Position numbers and translations under genes: made by a program. Under the pieces are notes generated by a model. The model was not told where the DNA came from, ran no database searches, and saw only the letters and a list, made by a program, of their open reading frames with translations. This document shows, in pieces, positions 42,701-56,146 of a stretch of 64,000 nucleotides of DNA. Origin of the DNA: Acanthococcus lagerstroemiae (Eukaryota; Arthropoda; Insecta; Hemiptera; Eriococcidae). How positions within the stretch are numbered: the stretch's first letter is position 1; the number at the start of each line of letters is the position of its first letter. The DNA is taken from the NCBI GenBank assembly GCA_031841125.1, contig JAJSSI010000071.1, forward strand, positions 1-64,000, written 5' to 3'.

Positions 42701-45700
42701 CCATACGGACAATTAGGGAGGGGGCTATGGCCGAAATGCGATCTTCATAATTTACTGCATGTATATCTCCTCAAATGTGAAAATTTTTCCTAATTGACCT
42801 AGAGGAATGGAATTTGCGGGGATCGAAAGGCCGTATTTTTCCACGAATTTTGGTACCGGAATGGACCCATACGGACAATTAGGGAGGGGGCTATGGCCGA
42901 AATGCGATCTTCATAATTTACTGCATGTATATCTCCTCAAATGTGAAAAATTTTTCCTAATTGACCTAGAGGAATGGAATTTGCGGGGATCGAAAGGCCG
43001 TATTTTTCCACGAATTTTGGTACCGGAATGGACCCATACGGACAATTAGGGAGGGGGCTATGGCCGAAATGCGATCTTCATAATTTACTGCATGTATATC
43101 TCCTCAAATGTGAAAATTTTTCCTAATTGACCTAGAGGGATGGAATTTGCGGGGATCGAAAGGCCGTATTTTTCCACGAATTTTGGTACCGGAATGGACC
43201 CATACGGACAATTAGGGAGGGGGCTATGGCCGAAATGCGATCTTCATAATTTACTGCATGTATATCTCCTCAAATGTGAAAATTTTTCCTAATTGACCTA
43301 GAGGGATGGAATTTGCGGGGATCGAAAGGCCGTATTTTTCCACGAATTTTGGTACCGGAATGGACCCATACGGACAATTAGGGAGGGGGCTATGGCCGAA
43401 ATGCGATCTTCATAATTTACTGCATGTATATCTCCTCAAATGTGAAAATTTTTCCTAATTGACCTAGAGGAATGGAATTTGCGGGGATCGAAAGGCCGTA
43501 TTTTTCCACGAATTTTGGTACCGGAATGGACCCATACGGACAATTAGGGAGGGGGCTATGGCCGAAATGCGATCTTCATAATTTACTGCATGTATATCTC
43601 CTCAAATGTGAAAATTTTTCCTAATTGACCTAGAGGGATGGAATTTGCGGGGATCGAAAGGCCGTATTTTTCCACGAATTTTGGTACCGGAATGGACCCA
43701 TACGGACAATTAGGGAGGGGGCTATGGCCGAAATGCGATCTTCATAATTTACTGCATGTATATCTCCTCAAATGTGAAAATTTTTCCTAATTGACCTAGA
43801 GGGATGGAATTTGCGGGGATCGAAAGGCCGTATTTTTCCACGAATTTTGGTACCGGAATGGACCCATACGGACAATTAGGGAGGGGGCTATGGCCGAAAT
43901 GCGATCTTCATAATTTACTGCATGTATATCTCCTCAAATGTGAAAATTTTTCCTAATTGACCTAGAGGGATGGAATTTGCGGGGATCGAAAGGCCGTATT
44001 TTTCCACGAATTTTGGTACCGGAATGGACCCATACGGACAATTAGGGAGGGGGCTATGGCCGAAATGCGATCTTCATAATTTACTGCATGTATATCTCCT
44101 CAAATGTGAAAATTTTTCCTAATTGACCTAGAGGGATGGAATTTGCGGGGATCGAAAGGCCGTATTTTTCCACGAATTTTGGTACCGGAATGGACCCATA
44201 CGGACAATTAGGGAGGGGGCTATGGCCGAAATGCGATCTTCATAATTTACTGCATGTATATCTCCTCAAATGTAAAAATTTTTCCTAATTGACCTAGAGG
44301 GATGGAATTTGCGGGGATCGAAAGGCCGTATTTTTCCACGAATTTTGGTACCGGAATGGACCCATACGGACAATTAGGGAGGGGGCTATGGCCGAAATGC
44401 GATCTTCATAATTTACTGCATGTATATCTCCTCAAATGTGAAAATTTTTCCTAATTGACCTAGAGGGATGGAATTTGCGGGGATCGAAAGGCCGTATTTT
44501 TCCACGAATTTTGGTACCGGAATGGACCCATACGGACAATTAGGGAGGGGGCTATGGCCGAAATGCGATCTTCATAATTTACTGCATGTATATCTCCTCA
44601 AATGTGAAAATTTTTCCTAATTGACCTAGAGGAATGGAATTTGCGGGGATCGAAAGGCCGTATTTTTCCACGAATTTTGGTACCGGAATGGACCCATACG
44701 GACAATTAGGGAGGGGGCTATGGCCGAAATGCGATCTTCATAATTTACTGCATGTATATCTCCTCAAATGTGAAAATTTTTCCTAATTGACCTAGAGGGA
44801 TGGAATTTGCGGGGATCGAAAGGCCGTATTTTTCCACGAATTTTGGTACCGGAATGGACCCATACGGACAATTAGGGAGGGGGCTATGGCCGAAATGCGA
44901 TCTTCATAATTTACTGCATGTATATCTCCTCAAATGTGAAAATTTTTCCTAATTGACCTAGAGGAATGGAATTTGCGGGGATCGAAAGGCCGTATTTTTC
45001 CACGAATTTTGGTACCGGAATGGACCCATACGGACAATTAGGGAGGGGGCTATGGCCGAAATGCGATCTTCATAATTTACTGCATGTATATCTCCTCAAA
45101 TGTGAAAATTTTTCCTAATTGACCTAGAGGGATGGAATTTGCGGGGATCGAAAGGCCGTATTTTTCCACGAATTTTGGTACCGGAATGGACCCATACGGA
45201 CAATTAGGGAGGGGGCTATGGCCGAAATGCGATCTTCATAATTTACTGCATGTATATCTCCTCAAATGTGAAAATTTTTCCTAATTGACCTAGAGGGATG
45301 GAATTTGCGGGGATCGAAAGGCCGTATTTTTCCACGAATTTTGGTACCGGAATGGACCCATACGGACAATTAGGGAGGGGGCTATGGCCGAAATGCGATC
45401 TTCATAATTTACTGCATGTATATCTCCTCAAATGTGAAAATTTTTCCTAATTGACCTAGAGGGATGGAATTTGCGGGGATCGAAAGGCCGTATTTTTCCA
45501 CGAATTTTGGTACCGGAATGGACCCATACGGACAATTAGGGAGGGGGCTATGGCCGAAATGCGATCTTCATAATTTACTGCATGTATATCTCCTCAAATG
45601 TGAAAATTTTTCCTAATTGACCTAGAGGGATGGAATTTGCGGGGATCGAAAGGCCGTATTTTTCCACGAATTTTGGTACCGGAATGGACCCATACGGACA

Positions 45701-48700
45701 ATTAGGGAGGGGGCTATGGCCGAAATGCGATCTTCATAATTTACTGCATGTATATCTCCTCAAATGTGAAAATTTTTCCTAATTGACCTAGAGGGATGGA
45801 ATTTGCGGGGATCGAAAGGCCGTATTTTTCCACGAATTTTGGTACCGGAATGGACCCATACGGACAATTAGGGAGGGGGCTATGGCCGAAATGCGATCTT
45901 CATAATTTACTGCATGTATATCTCCTCAAATGTGAAAATTTTTCCTAATTGACCTAGAGGAATGGAATTTGCGGGGATCGAAAGGCCGTATTTTTCCACG
46001 AATTTTGGTACCGGAATGGACCCATACGGACAATTAGGGAGGGGGCTATGGCCGAAATGCGATCTTCATAATTTACTGCATGTATATCTCCTCAAATGTG
46101 AAAATTTTTCCTAATTGACCTAGAGGGATGGAATTTGCGGGGATCGAAAGGCCGTATTTTTCCACGAATTTTGGTACCGGAATGGACCCATACGGACAAT
46201 TAGGGAGGGGGCTATGGCCGAAATGCGATCTTCATAATTTACTGCATGTATATCTCCTCAAATGTGAAAATTTTTCCTAATTGACCTAGAGGGATGGAAT
46301 TTGCGGGGATCGAAAGGCCGTATTTTTCCACGAATTTTGGTACCGGAATGGACCCATACGGACAATTAGGGAGGGGGCTATGGCCGAAATGCGATCTTCA
46401 TAATTTACTGCATGTATATCTCCTCAAATGTGAAAATTTTTCCTAATTGACCTAGAGGAATGGAATTTGCGGGGATCGAAAGGCCGTATTTTTCCACGAA
46501 TTTTGGTACCGGAATGGACCCATACGGACAATTAGGGAGGGGGCTATGGCCGAAATGCGATCTTCATAATTTACTGCATGTATATCTCCTCAAATGAAAA
46601 AATTTTTCCTAATTGACCTAGAGGGATGGAATTTGCGGGGATCGAAAGGCCGTATTTTTCCACGAATTTTGGTACCGGAATGGACCCATACGGACAATTA
46701 GGGAGGGGGCTATGGCCGAAATGCGATCTTCATAATTTACTGCATGTATATCTCCTCAAATGTGAAAATTTTTCCTAATTGACCTAGAGGGATGGAATTT
46801 GCGGGGATCGAAAGGCCGTATTTTTCCACGAATTTTGGTACCGGAATGGACCCATACGGACAATTAGGGAGGGGGCTATGGCCGAAATGCGATCTTCATA
46901 ATTTACTGCATGTATATCTCCTCAAATGTGAAAATTTTTCCTAATTGACCTAGAGGAATGGAATTTGCGGGGATCGAAAGGCCGTATTTTTCCACGAATT
47001 TTGGTACCGGAATGGACCCATACGGACAATTAGGGAGGGGGCTATGGCCGAAATGCGATCTTCATAATTTACTGCATGTATATCTCCTCAAATGTGAAAA
47101 TTTTTCCTAATTGACCTAGAGGAATGGAATTTGCGGGGATCGAAAGGCCGTATTTTTCCACGAATTTTGGTACCGGAATGGACCCATACGGACAATTAGG
47201 GAGGGGGCTATGGCCGAAATGCGATCTTCATAATTTACTGCATGTATATCTCCTCAAATGTGAAAATTTTTCCTAATTGACCTAGAGGAATGGAATTTGC
47301 GGGGATCGAAAGGCCGTATTTTTCCACGAATTTTGGTACCGGAATGGACCCATACGGACAATTAGGGAGGGGGCTATGGCCGAAATGCGATCTTCATAAT
47401 TTACTGCATGTATATCTCCTCAAATGTGAAAATTTTTCCTAATTGACCTAGAGGGATGGAATTTGCGGGGATCGAAAGGCCGTATTTTTCCACGAATTTT
47501 GGTACCGGAATGGACCCATACGGACAATTAGGGAGGGGGCTATGGCCGAAATGCGATCTTCATAATTTACTGCATGTATATCTCCTCAAATGTGAAAATT
47601 TTTCCTAATTGACCTAGAGGAATGGAATTTGCGGGGATCGAAAGGCCGTATTTTTCCACGAATTTTGGTACCGGAATGGACCCATACGGACAATTAGGGA
47701 GGGGGCTATGGCCGAAATGCGATCTTCATAATTTACTGCATGTATATCTCCTCAAATGTGAAAATTTTTCCTAATTGACCTAGAGGGATGGAATTTGCGG
47801 GGATCGAAAGGCCGTATTTTTCCACGAATTTTGGTACCGGAATGGACCCATACGGACAATTAGGGAGGGGGCTATGGCCGAAATGCGATCTTCATAATTT
47901 ACTGCATGTATATCTCCTCAAGGGTGAAAATTTTTCCTAATTGACCTAGAGGAATGGAATTTGCGGGGATCGAAAGGCCGTATTTTTCCACGAATTTTGG
48001 TACCGGAATGGACCCATACGGACAATTAGGGAGGGGGCTATGGCCGAAATGCGATCTTCATAATTTACTGCATGTATATCTCCTCAAATGTGAAAATTTT
48101 TCCTAATTGACCTAGAGGGATGGAATTTGCGGGGATCGAAAGGCCGTATTTTTCCACGAATTTTGGTACCGGAATGGACCCATACGGACAATTAGGGAGG
48201 GGGCTATGGCCGAAATGCGATCTTCATAATTTACTGCATGTATATCTCCTCAAATGTGAAAATTTTTCCTAATTGACCTAGAGGGATGGAATTTGCGGGG
48301 ATCGAAAGGCCGTATTTTTCCACGAATTTTGGTACCGGAATGGACCCATACGGACAATTAGGGAGGGGGCTATGGCCGAAATGCGATCTTCATAATTTAC
48401 TGCATGTATATCTCCTCAAATGTGAAAATTTTTCCTAATTGACCTAGAGGAATGGAATTTGCGGGGATCGAAAGGCCGTATTTTTCCACGAATTTTGGTA
48501 CCGGAATGGACCCATACGGACAATTAGGGAGGGGGCTATGGCCGAAATGCGATCTTCATAATTTACTGCATGTATATCTCCTCAAATGTAAAAATTTTTC
48601 CTAATTGACCTAGAGGGATGGAATTTGCGGGGATCGAAAGGCCGTATTTTTCCACGAATTTTGGTACCGGAATGGACCCATACGGACAATTAGGGAGGGG

Positions 48701-50040
48701 GCTATGGCCGAAATGCGATCTTCATAATTTACTGCATGTATATCTCCTCAAATGTGAAAATTTTTCCTAATTGACCTAGAGGAATGGAATTTGCGGGGAT
48801 CGAAAGGCCGTATTTTTCCACGAATTTTGGTACCGGAATGGACCCATACGGACAATTAGGGAGGGGGCTATGGCCGAAATGCGATCTTCATAATTTACTG
48901 CATGTATATCTCCTCAAATGTGAAAATTTTTCCTAATTGACCTAGAGGGATGGAATTTGCGGGGATCGAAAGGCCGTATTTTTCCACGAATTTTGGTACC
49001 GGAATGGACCCATACGGACAATTAGGGAGGGGGCTATGGCCGAAATGCGATCTTCATAATTTACTGCATGTATATCTCCTCAAATGTGAAAATTTTTCCT
49101 AATTGACCTAGAGGGATGGAATTTGCGGGGATCGAAAGGCCGTATTTTTCCACGAATTTTGGTACCGGAATGGACCCATACGGACAATTAGGGAGGGGGC
49201 TATGGCCGAAATGCGATCTTCATAATTTACTGCATGTATATCTCCTCAAATGTGAAAATTTTTCCTAATTGACCTAGAGGATGGAATTTGCGGGGATCGA
49301 AAGGCCGTATTTTTCCACGAATTTTGGTACCGGAATGGACCCATACGGACAATTAGGGAGGGGGCTATGGCCGAAATGCGATCTTCATAATTTACTGCAT
49401 GTATATCTCCTCAAATGTAAAAATTTTTCCTAATTGACCTAGAGGGATGGAATTTGCGGGGATCGAAAGGCCGTATTTTTCCACGAATTTTGGTACCGGA
49501 ATGGACCCATACGGACAATTAGGGAGGGGGCTATGGCCGAAATGCGATCTTCATAATTTACTGCATGTATATCTCCTCAAATGTGAAAATTTTTCCTAAT
49601 TGACCTAGAGGGATGGAATTTGCGGGGATCGAAAGGCCGTATTTTTCCACGAATTTTGGTACCGGAATGGACCCATACGGACAATTAGGGAGGGGGCTAT
49701 GGCCGAAATGCGATCTTCATAATTTACTGCATGTATATCTCCTCAAATGTGAAAATTTTTCCTAATTGACCTAGAGGGATGGAATTTGCGGGGATCGAAA
49801 GGCCGTATTTTTCCACGAATTTTGGTACCGGAATGGACCCATACGGACAATTAGGGAGGGGGCTATGGCCGAAATGCGATCTTCATAATTTACTGCATGT
49901 ATATCTCCTCAAATGTGAAAATTTTTCCTAATTGACCTAGAGGAATGGAATTTGCGGGGATCGAAAGGCCGTATTTTTCCACGAATTTTGGTACCGGAAT
50001 GGACCCATACGGACAATTAGGGAGGGGGCTATGGCCGAAA
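9800..50040. repeat. homogenised core of the satellite array
   Basis: About 40 kb of near-identical copies. Variation is almost confined to two places: the bases before ATGG (GAGGG, GAGGA or GAGG) and the bases before the A-tract (mostly TGTGAAAA, some TGTAAAAA, and three AGGGTGAAAA copies near 41,779, 42,276 and 47,921). TTTACTGC, GACCTAGAG and TACCGGAATGG look invariant by eye. The pattern fits recent amplification or strong concerted evolution. One strongly aberrant copy lies at 31,867. No gene or mobile-element insertion is visible inside the core. Confidence 0.9.
31867..32018. repeat. aberrant 152-bp monomer with deletion and local duplication
   Basis: This is the only strongly rearranged copy in the core. 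The bases before its ATGG are CCTAGA instead of CCTAGAGGG. After CTATGGCCGA the normal AATGCGATCTTC is replaced by TCTTCGATCTTC, which makes a direct GATCTTC repeat. The following AATTTACTGC is lost, and CATGTATTCTCCTC follows instead of CATGTATATCTCCTC. The result looks like a slippage or template-switch event. It is a unique landmark in otherwise uniform sequence. Confidence 0.9.
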
Positions 50041-53000
50041 TGCGATCTTCATAATTCACTGCATGTATATCTCCTCAAATGTGAAAATTTTTCCTAATTG
50101 ACCTACAGGGATGGAATTTGCGGGGATCGAAAGGCCGTATTTTTCCACGAATTTTGGTACCGGAATGGACCCATACGGACAATTAGGGAGGGGGCTATGG
50201 CCGAAATGCGATCTTCATAATTCACTGCATGTATATCTCCTCAAGGGTGAAAATTTTTCCTAATTGACCTACAGGGATGGAATTTGCGGGGATCGAAAGG
50301 CCGTATTTTTCCACGAATTTTGGTACCGGAATGGACCCATACGGACAATTAGGGAGGGGGCTATGGCCGAAATGCGATCTTCATAATTACTGCATGTATA
50401 TCTCCTCAAGGGTGAAAATTTTTCCTAATTGACCTACAGGGATGGAATTTGCGGGGATCGAAAGGCCGTATTTTTCCACGAATTTTGGTACCGGAATGGA
50501 CCCATACGGACAATTAGGGAGGGGGCTATGGCCGAAATGCGATCTTCATAATTTACTGCATGTATATCTCCTCAACGGTGAAAATTTTTCCTAATTGACA
50601 TAGAGGGATGGAATTTGCGGGGATCGAAAGGCCGTATTTTTCCACGAATTTTGGTACCGGAATGGACCCATACGGACAATTAGGGAGGGGGCTATGGCCG
50701 AAATGCGATCTTCATAATTCACTGCATGTATATCTCCTCAAGGGTGAAATTTTTTCCTAATTGACCTAAGGAATGGAATTTGCGGGGATCGAAAGGCCGT
50801 ATTTTTCCACGAATTTTGGTACCGGAATGGACCCATACGGACAATTAGGGAGGGGGCTATGGCCGAAATGCGATCTTCATAATTCCTGCATCTCCTCAAA
50901 TGTGAAAATTTTTCCTAATAACCTAGGGATGGAATTTGCGGGGATCGAAAGGCCGTATTTTTCCACGAATTTTGGTACCGGAATGGACCCATACGGACAA
51001 TTAGGGAGGGGGCTATGGCCGAAATGCGATCTTCATAATTTACTGCATGTATATCTCCTCAAGGTGAAAATTTTTCCTAATTGACCTAGGGAATGGAATT
51101 TGCGGGGATCGAAAGGCCGTATTTTTCCACGAATTTTGGTACCGGAATGGACCCATACGGACAATTAGGGAGGGGGCTATGGCCGAAATGCGATCTTCAT
51201 AATTTACTGCATGTATATCTCCTCAAGGTGAAAAATTTTTCCTAATTGACCTAGAGGAATGGAATTTGCGGGGATCGAAAGGCCGTATTTTTCCACGAAT
51301 TTTGGTACCGGAATGGACCCATACGGACAATTAGGGAGGGGGCTATGGCCGAAATGCGATCTTCATAATTTACTGCATGTATATCTCCTCAAATGTGAAA
51401 ATTTTTCCTAATTGACCTAGAGGGATGGAATTTGCGGGGATCGAAAGGCCGTATTTTTCCACGAATTTTGGTACCGGAATGGACCCATACGGACAATTAG
51501 GGAGGGGGCTATGGCCGAAATGCGATCTTCATAATTTACTGCATGTATATCTCCTCAAATGTAAAAATTTTTCCTAATTGACCTAGAGGGATGGAATTTG
51601 CGGGGATCGAAAGGCCGTATTTTTCCACGAATTTTGGTACCGGAATGGACCCATACGGACAATTAGGGAGGGGGCTATGGCCGAAATGCGATCTTCATAA
51701 TTCACTGCATGTATATCTCCTCAAGGGTGAAAATTTTTCCTAATTGACCTACAGGGATGGAATTTGCGGGGATCGAAAGGCCGTATTTTTCCACGAATTT
51801 TGGTACCGGAATGGACCCATACGGACAATTAGGGAGGGGGCTATGGCCGAAATGCGATCTTCATAATTTACTGCATGTATATCTCCTCAAATGTGAAAAT
51901 TTTTCCTAATTGACCTAGAGGGATGGAATTTGCGGGGATCGAAAGGCCGTATTTTTCCACGAATTTTGGTACCGGAATGGACCCATACGGACAATTAGGG
52001 AGGGGGCTATGGCCGAAATGCGATCTTCATAATTTACTGCATGTATATCTCCTCAAGGGTGAAAATTTTTCCTAATTGACCTAGAGGAATGGAATTTGCG
52101 GGGATCGAAAGGCCGTATTTTTCCACGAATTTTGGTACCGGAATGGACCCATACGGACAATTAGGGAGGGGGCTATGGCCGAAATGCGATCTTCATAATT
52201 TACTGCATGTATATCTCCTCAAATGTAAAAATTTTTCCTAATTGACCTAGAGGAATGGAATTTGCGGGGATCGAAAGGCCGTATTTTTCCACGAATTTTG
52301 GTACCGGAATGGACCCATACGGACAATTAGGGAGGGGGCTATGGCCGAAATGCGATCTTCATAATTCACTGCATGTATATCTCCTCAAGGTGAAAATTTT
52401 TCCTAATTGACCTAGAGGAATGGAATTTGCGGGGATCGAAAGGCCGTATTTTTCCACGAATTTTGGTACCGGAATGGACCCATACGGACAATTAGGGAGG
52501 GGGCTATGGCCGAAATGCGATCTTCATAATTTACTGCATGTATATCTCCTCAAGGGTGAAAATTTTTCCTAATTGACCTAGAGGGATGGAATTTGCGGGG
52601 ATCGAAAGGCCGTATTTTTCCACGAATTTTGGTACCGGAATGGACCCATACGGACAATTAGGGAGGGGGCTATGGCCGAAATGCGATCTTCATAATTCAC
52701 TGCATGTATATCTCCTCAAGGGTGAAAATTTTTCCTAATTGACCTACAGGGATGGAATTTGCGGGGATCGAAAGGCCGTATTTTTCCACGAATTTTGGTA
52801 CCGGAATGGACCCATACGGACAATTAGGGAGGGGGCTATGGCCGAAATGCGATCTTCATAATTTACTGCATGTATATCTCCTCAAATGTGAAAATTTTTC
52901 CTAATTGACCTAGAGGGATGGAATTTGCGGGGATCGAAAGGCCGTATTTTTCCACGAATTTTGGTACCGGAATGGACCCATACGGACAATTAGGGAGGGG

Positions 53001-55560
53001 GCTATGGCCGAAATGCGATCTTCATAATTTACTGCATGTATATCTCCTCAAGGGTGAAAATTTTTCCTAATTGACCTAGAGGAATGGAATTTGCGGGGAT
53101 CGAAAGGCCGTATTTTTCCACGAATTTTGGTACCGGAATGGACCCATACGGACAATTAGGGAGGGGGCTATGGCCGAAATGCGATCTTCATAATTTACTG
53201 CATGTATATCTCCTCAAATGTAAAAAATTTTTCCTAATTGACCTAGAGGGATGGAATTTGCGGGGATCGAAAGGCCGTATTTTTCCACGAATTTTGGTAC
53301 CAGAATGGACCCATACGGACAATTAGGGAGGGGGCTATGGCCGAAATGCGATCTTCATAATTCACTGCATGTATATCTCCTCAAGGGTGAAAATTTTTCC
53401 TAATTGACCTAGAGGAATGGAATTTGCGGGGATCGAAAGGCCGTATTTTTCCACGAATTTTGGTACCGGAATGGACCCATACGGACAATTAGGGAGGGGG
53501 CTATGGCCGAAATGCGATCTTCATAATTTACTGCATGTATATCTCCTCAATGTAAAAATTTTTCCTAATTGACCTAGAGGGATGGAATTTGCGGGGATCG
53601 AAAGGCCGTATTTTTCCACGAATTTTGGTACCAGAATGGACCCATACGGACAATTAGGGAGGGGGCTATGGCCGAAATGCGATCTTCATAATTCACTGCA
53701 TGTATATCTCCTCAAGGGTGAAAATTTTTCCTAATTGACCTACAGGGATGGAATTTGCGGGGATCGAAAGGCCGTATTTTTCCACGAATTTTGGTACCGG
53801 AATGGACCCATACGGACAATTAGGGAGGGGGCTATGGCCGAAATGCGATCTTCATAATTCACTGCATGTATATCTCCTCAAGGGTGAAAATTTTTCCTAA
53901 TTGACCTACAGGGATGGAATTTGCGGGGATCGAAAGGCCGTATTTTTCCACGAATTTTGGTACCGGAATGGACCCATACGGACAATTAGGGAGGGGGCTA
54001 TGGCCGAAATGCGATCTTCATAATTCACTGCATGTATATCTCCTCAAGGGTGAAAATTTTTCCTAATTGACCTACAGGGATGGAATTTGCGGGGATCGAA
54101 AGGCCGTATTTTCCCACGAATTTTGGTACCGGAATGGACCCATACGGACAATTAGGGAGGGGGCTATGGCCGAAATGCGATCTTCATAATTTACTGCATG
54201 TATATCTCCTCAAATGTGAAAATTTTTCCTAATTGACCTAGAGGAATGGAATTTGCGGGGATCGAAAGGCCGTATTTTTCCACGAATTTTGGTACCGAAA
54301 TGGACCCATACGGACAATTAGGGAGGGGGCTATGGCCGAAATGCGATCTTCATAATTCACTGCATGTATATCTCCTCAAGGGTGAAAATTTTTCCTAATT
54401 GACCTAGAGGGATGGAATTTGCGGGGATCGAAAGGCCGTATTTTTCCACGAATTTTGGTACCGGAATGGACCCATACGGACAATTAGGGAGGGGGCTATG
54501 GCCGAAATGCGATCTTCATAATTTACTGCATGTATATCTCCTCAAATGTGAAAATTTTTCCTAATTGACCTAGAGGGATGGAATTTGCGGGGATCGAAAG
54601 GCCGTATTTTTCCACGAATTTTGGTACCGGAATGGACCCATACGGACAATTAGGGAGGGGGCTATGGCCGAAATGCGATCTTCATAATTTACTGCATGTA
54701 TATCTCCTCAAATGTGAAAATTTTTCCTAATTGACCTAGAGGAATGGAATTTGCGGGGATCGAAAGGCCGTATTTTTCCACGAATTTTGGTACCGAAATG
54801 GACCCATACGGACAATTAGGGAGGGGGCTATGGCCGAAATGCGATCTTCATAATTCACTGCATGTATATCTCCTCAAGGGTGAAAATTTTTCCTAATTGA
54901 CCTACAGGGATGGAATTTGCGGGGATCGAAAGGCCGTATTTTTCCACGAATTTTGGTACCGGAATGGACCCATACGGACAATTAGGGAGGGGGCTATGGC
55001 CGAAATGCGATCTTCATAATTTACTGCATGTATATCTCCTCAAATGTGAAAATTTTTCCTAATTGACCTAGAGGGATGGAATTTGCGGGGGTCGAAAGGC
55101 CGTATTTTTCCACGAATTTTGGTACCGAAATGGACCCATACGGACAATTAGGGAGGGGGCTATGGCCGAAATGCGATCTTCATAATTCACTGCATGTATA
55201 TCTCCTCAAGGGTGAAAATTTTTCCTAATTGACCTAGAGGAATGGAATTTGCGGGGATCGAAAGGCCGTATTTTTCCACGAATTTTGGTACCGGAATGGA
55301 CCCATACGGACAATTAGGGAGGGGGCTATGGCCGAAATGCGATCTTCATAATTTACTGCATGTATATCTCCTCAAATGTGAAAATTTTTCCTAATTGCCT
55401 AGAGGGATGGAATTTGCGGGGATCGAAAGGCCGTATTTTTCCACGAATTTTGGTACCGGAATGGACCCATACGGACAATTAGGGAGGGGGCTATGGCCGA
55501 AATGCGATCTTCATAATTTACTGCATGTATATCTCCTCAAATGTGAAAATTTTTCCTAAT
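50041..55560. repeat. variant-rich right sector of the array
   Basis: From about 50,055 onward the copies mix additional states: TTCACTGC, GACCTACAGGG (first near 50,105), linkers AAGGGTG, AAGGTG and AACGGTG before the A-tract, TACCAGAATGG (near 53,300 and 53,630), and TACCGAAATGG (near 54,295, 54,794, 55,127 and 55,622). A short 156-bp copy begins at 50,773 and ends with TTCCTGCATCTCC and AATAACCTAGGG. Variant states recur together at multiples of 166, so several monomer subfamilies were amplified as blocks. Confidence 0.9.
51757..53747. repeat. hexameric higher-order repeat, two copies of 995 and 996 bp
   Basis: Two consecutive six-monomer blocks (51,757-52,751 and 52,752-53,747) share an ordered set of variants. 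Scoring the six units by TTTACTGC (T) or TTCACTGC (C) gives T,T,T,C,T,C in both. The linker states are also parallel (ATGTG, AGGGTG, ATGTAAAA, then AGGTG or AGGGTG, then a differing fifth unit, then AGGGTG). Each block follows a GACCTACAGGG junction and ends at the next one. The copies differ in the fifth linker and in TACCAGAATGG, present only in the second. This is higher-order organisation of the kind known in alpha satellite. Confidence 0.7.
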
Positions 55561-56146
55561 TGACCTAGAGGAATGGAATTTGCGGGGATCGAAAGGCCTT
55601 ATTTTTCCACGAATTTTGGTACCGAAATGGACCCATACGGACAATTAGGGAGGGGGCTATGGCCGAAATGCGATCTTCATAATTTACAGCATGTATATCT
55701 CCTCAAATGTAAAAAATTTTCCCTAATTGACCTAGAGGGATGGAATTTGCGGGGATCGAAAGGCCGTATTTTTCCACGAATTTTGATACCAGAATGGAGC
55801 CATACGGACAATTAGGGAGGGGGCTATGGCCGAAATGCGATCTTCATAATTCACTGCATGTATATCTCCTCAAATGTGAATATTTTTCCGAATTGACCTA
55901 GAGGAATGGAATTAGCGGGATCGAAAGGCCGTATTTTTTCACGAATTTTGATACCGGAATGGACCCATACGGACAATTAGGGAGGGGGCTATGGCCGAAA
56001 TGCGATCTTCATAATTTACTCCAGGTATACCTACTGAAAAATGAAAATTTTTCCTAATTGACCTAGAGGAATGGAATTAGCGGGGATCGAAAGGCCGTAT
56101 TTTTTCACGAATTTTGATACCGGAATGGACCCATACGGACAATTAG
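55561..56146. repeat. divergent terminal monomers and right edge of the array
   Basis: The last copies diverge stepwise. The copy from 55,573 has GGCCTT for GGCCGT and TTTACAGC for TTTACTGC. The following copies have TTTTGATACC for TTTTGGTACC. The last two also have GAATTAGCGG for GAATTTGCGG and TTTTTTCACG for TTTTTCCACG. Near 56,018 CTCCAGGTATACCTACTG replaces the usual CATGTATATCTCCTC part. The last unit starts at 56,071 and breaks off after AATTAG at about 56,146, roughly 76 bases into the monomer, where AGGGTAAAAC follows instead of GGAGGGGG. Confidence 0.92.

Larger units (their letters stand above)
1..56146. repeat. 166-bp satellite DNA array, about 339 tandem monomers
   Basis: A 166-bp unit repeats head to tail in one orientation from the first base to about 56,146. 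With the unit numbered from its ATGGAATTTG, landmarks are GGTACC (a KpnI site) at unit position 47-52, CAATTAGG at 70-77, TGCATGTATAT near 117-127, AAAATTTTT near 140-148 and CCTAATTG at 149-156. Successive ATGGAATTT positions (for example 2014 and 2180) are 166 apart; a minority of units are 165 or 167 through one-base indels. The length is close to one nucleosome repeat, as in many centromeric or pericentromeric satellites; such a role here is inference. The unit contains no tRNA, rRNA or transposase similarity that I recognise. The left boundary lies outside the window. Because 166 is 1 modulo 3, no frame can stay open through normal consecutive copies. Confidence 0.98.

Noticed and set aside
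309..55815. Recurrent open frames of about 60-103 residues (MEFAGIERPYF...) across the satellite
   Set aside because: They recur only where a one-base indel shifts the satellite frame (166 is 1 modulo 3; 167-bp units with an extra A extend the frame). They are identical by repetition, have no conserved domain and no gene signals.
1..56146. CRISPR array
   Set aside because: The repeats are contiguous 166-bp units without unique spacers, in a eukaryotic context, and no cas genes are present.
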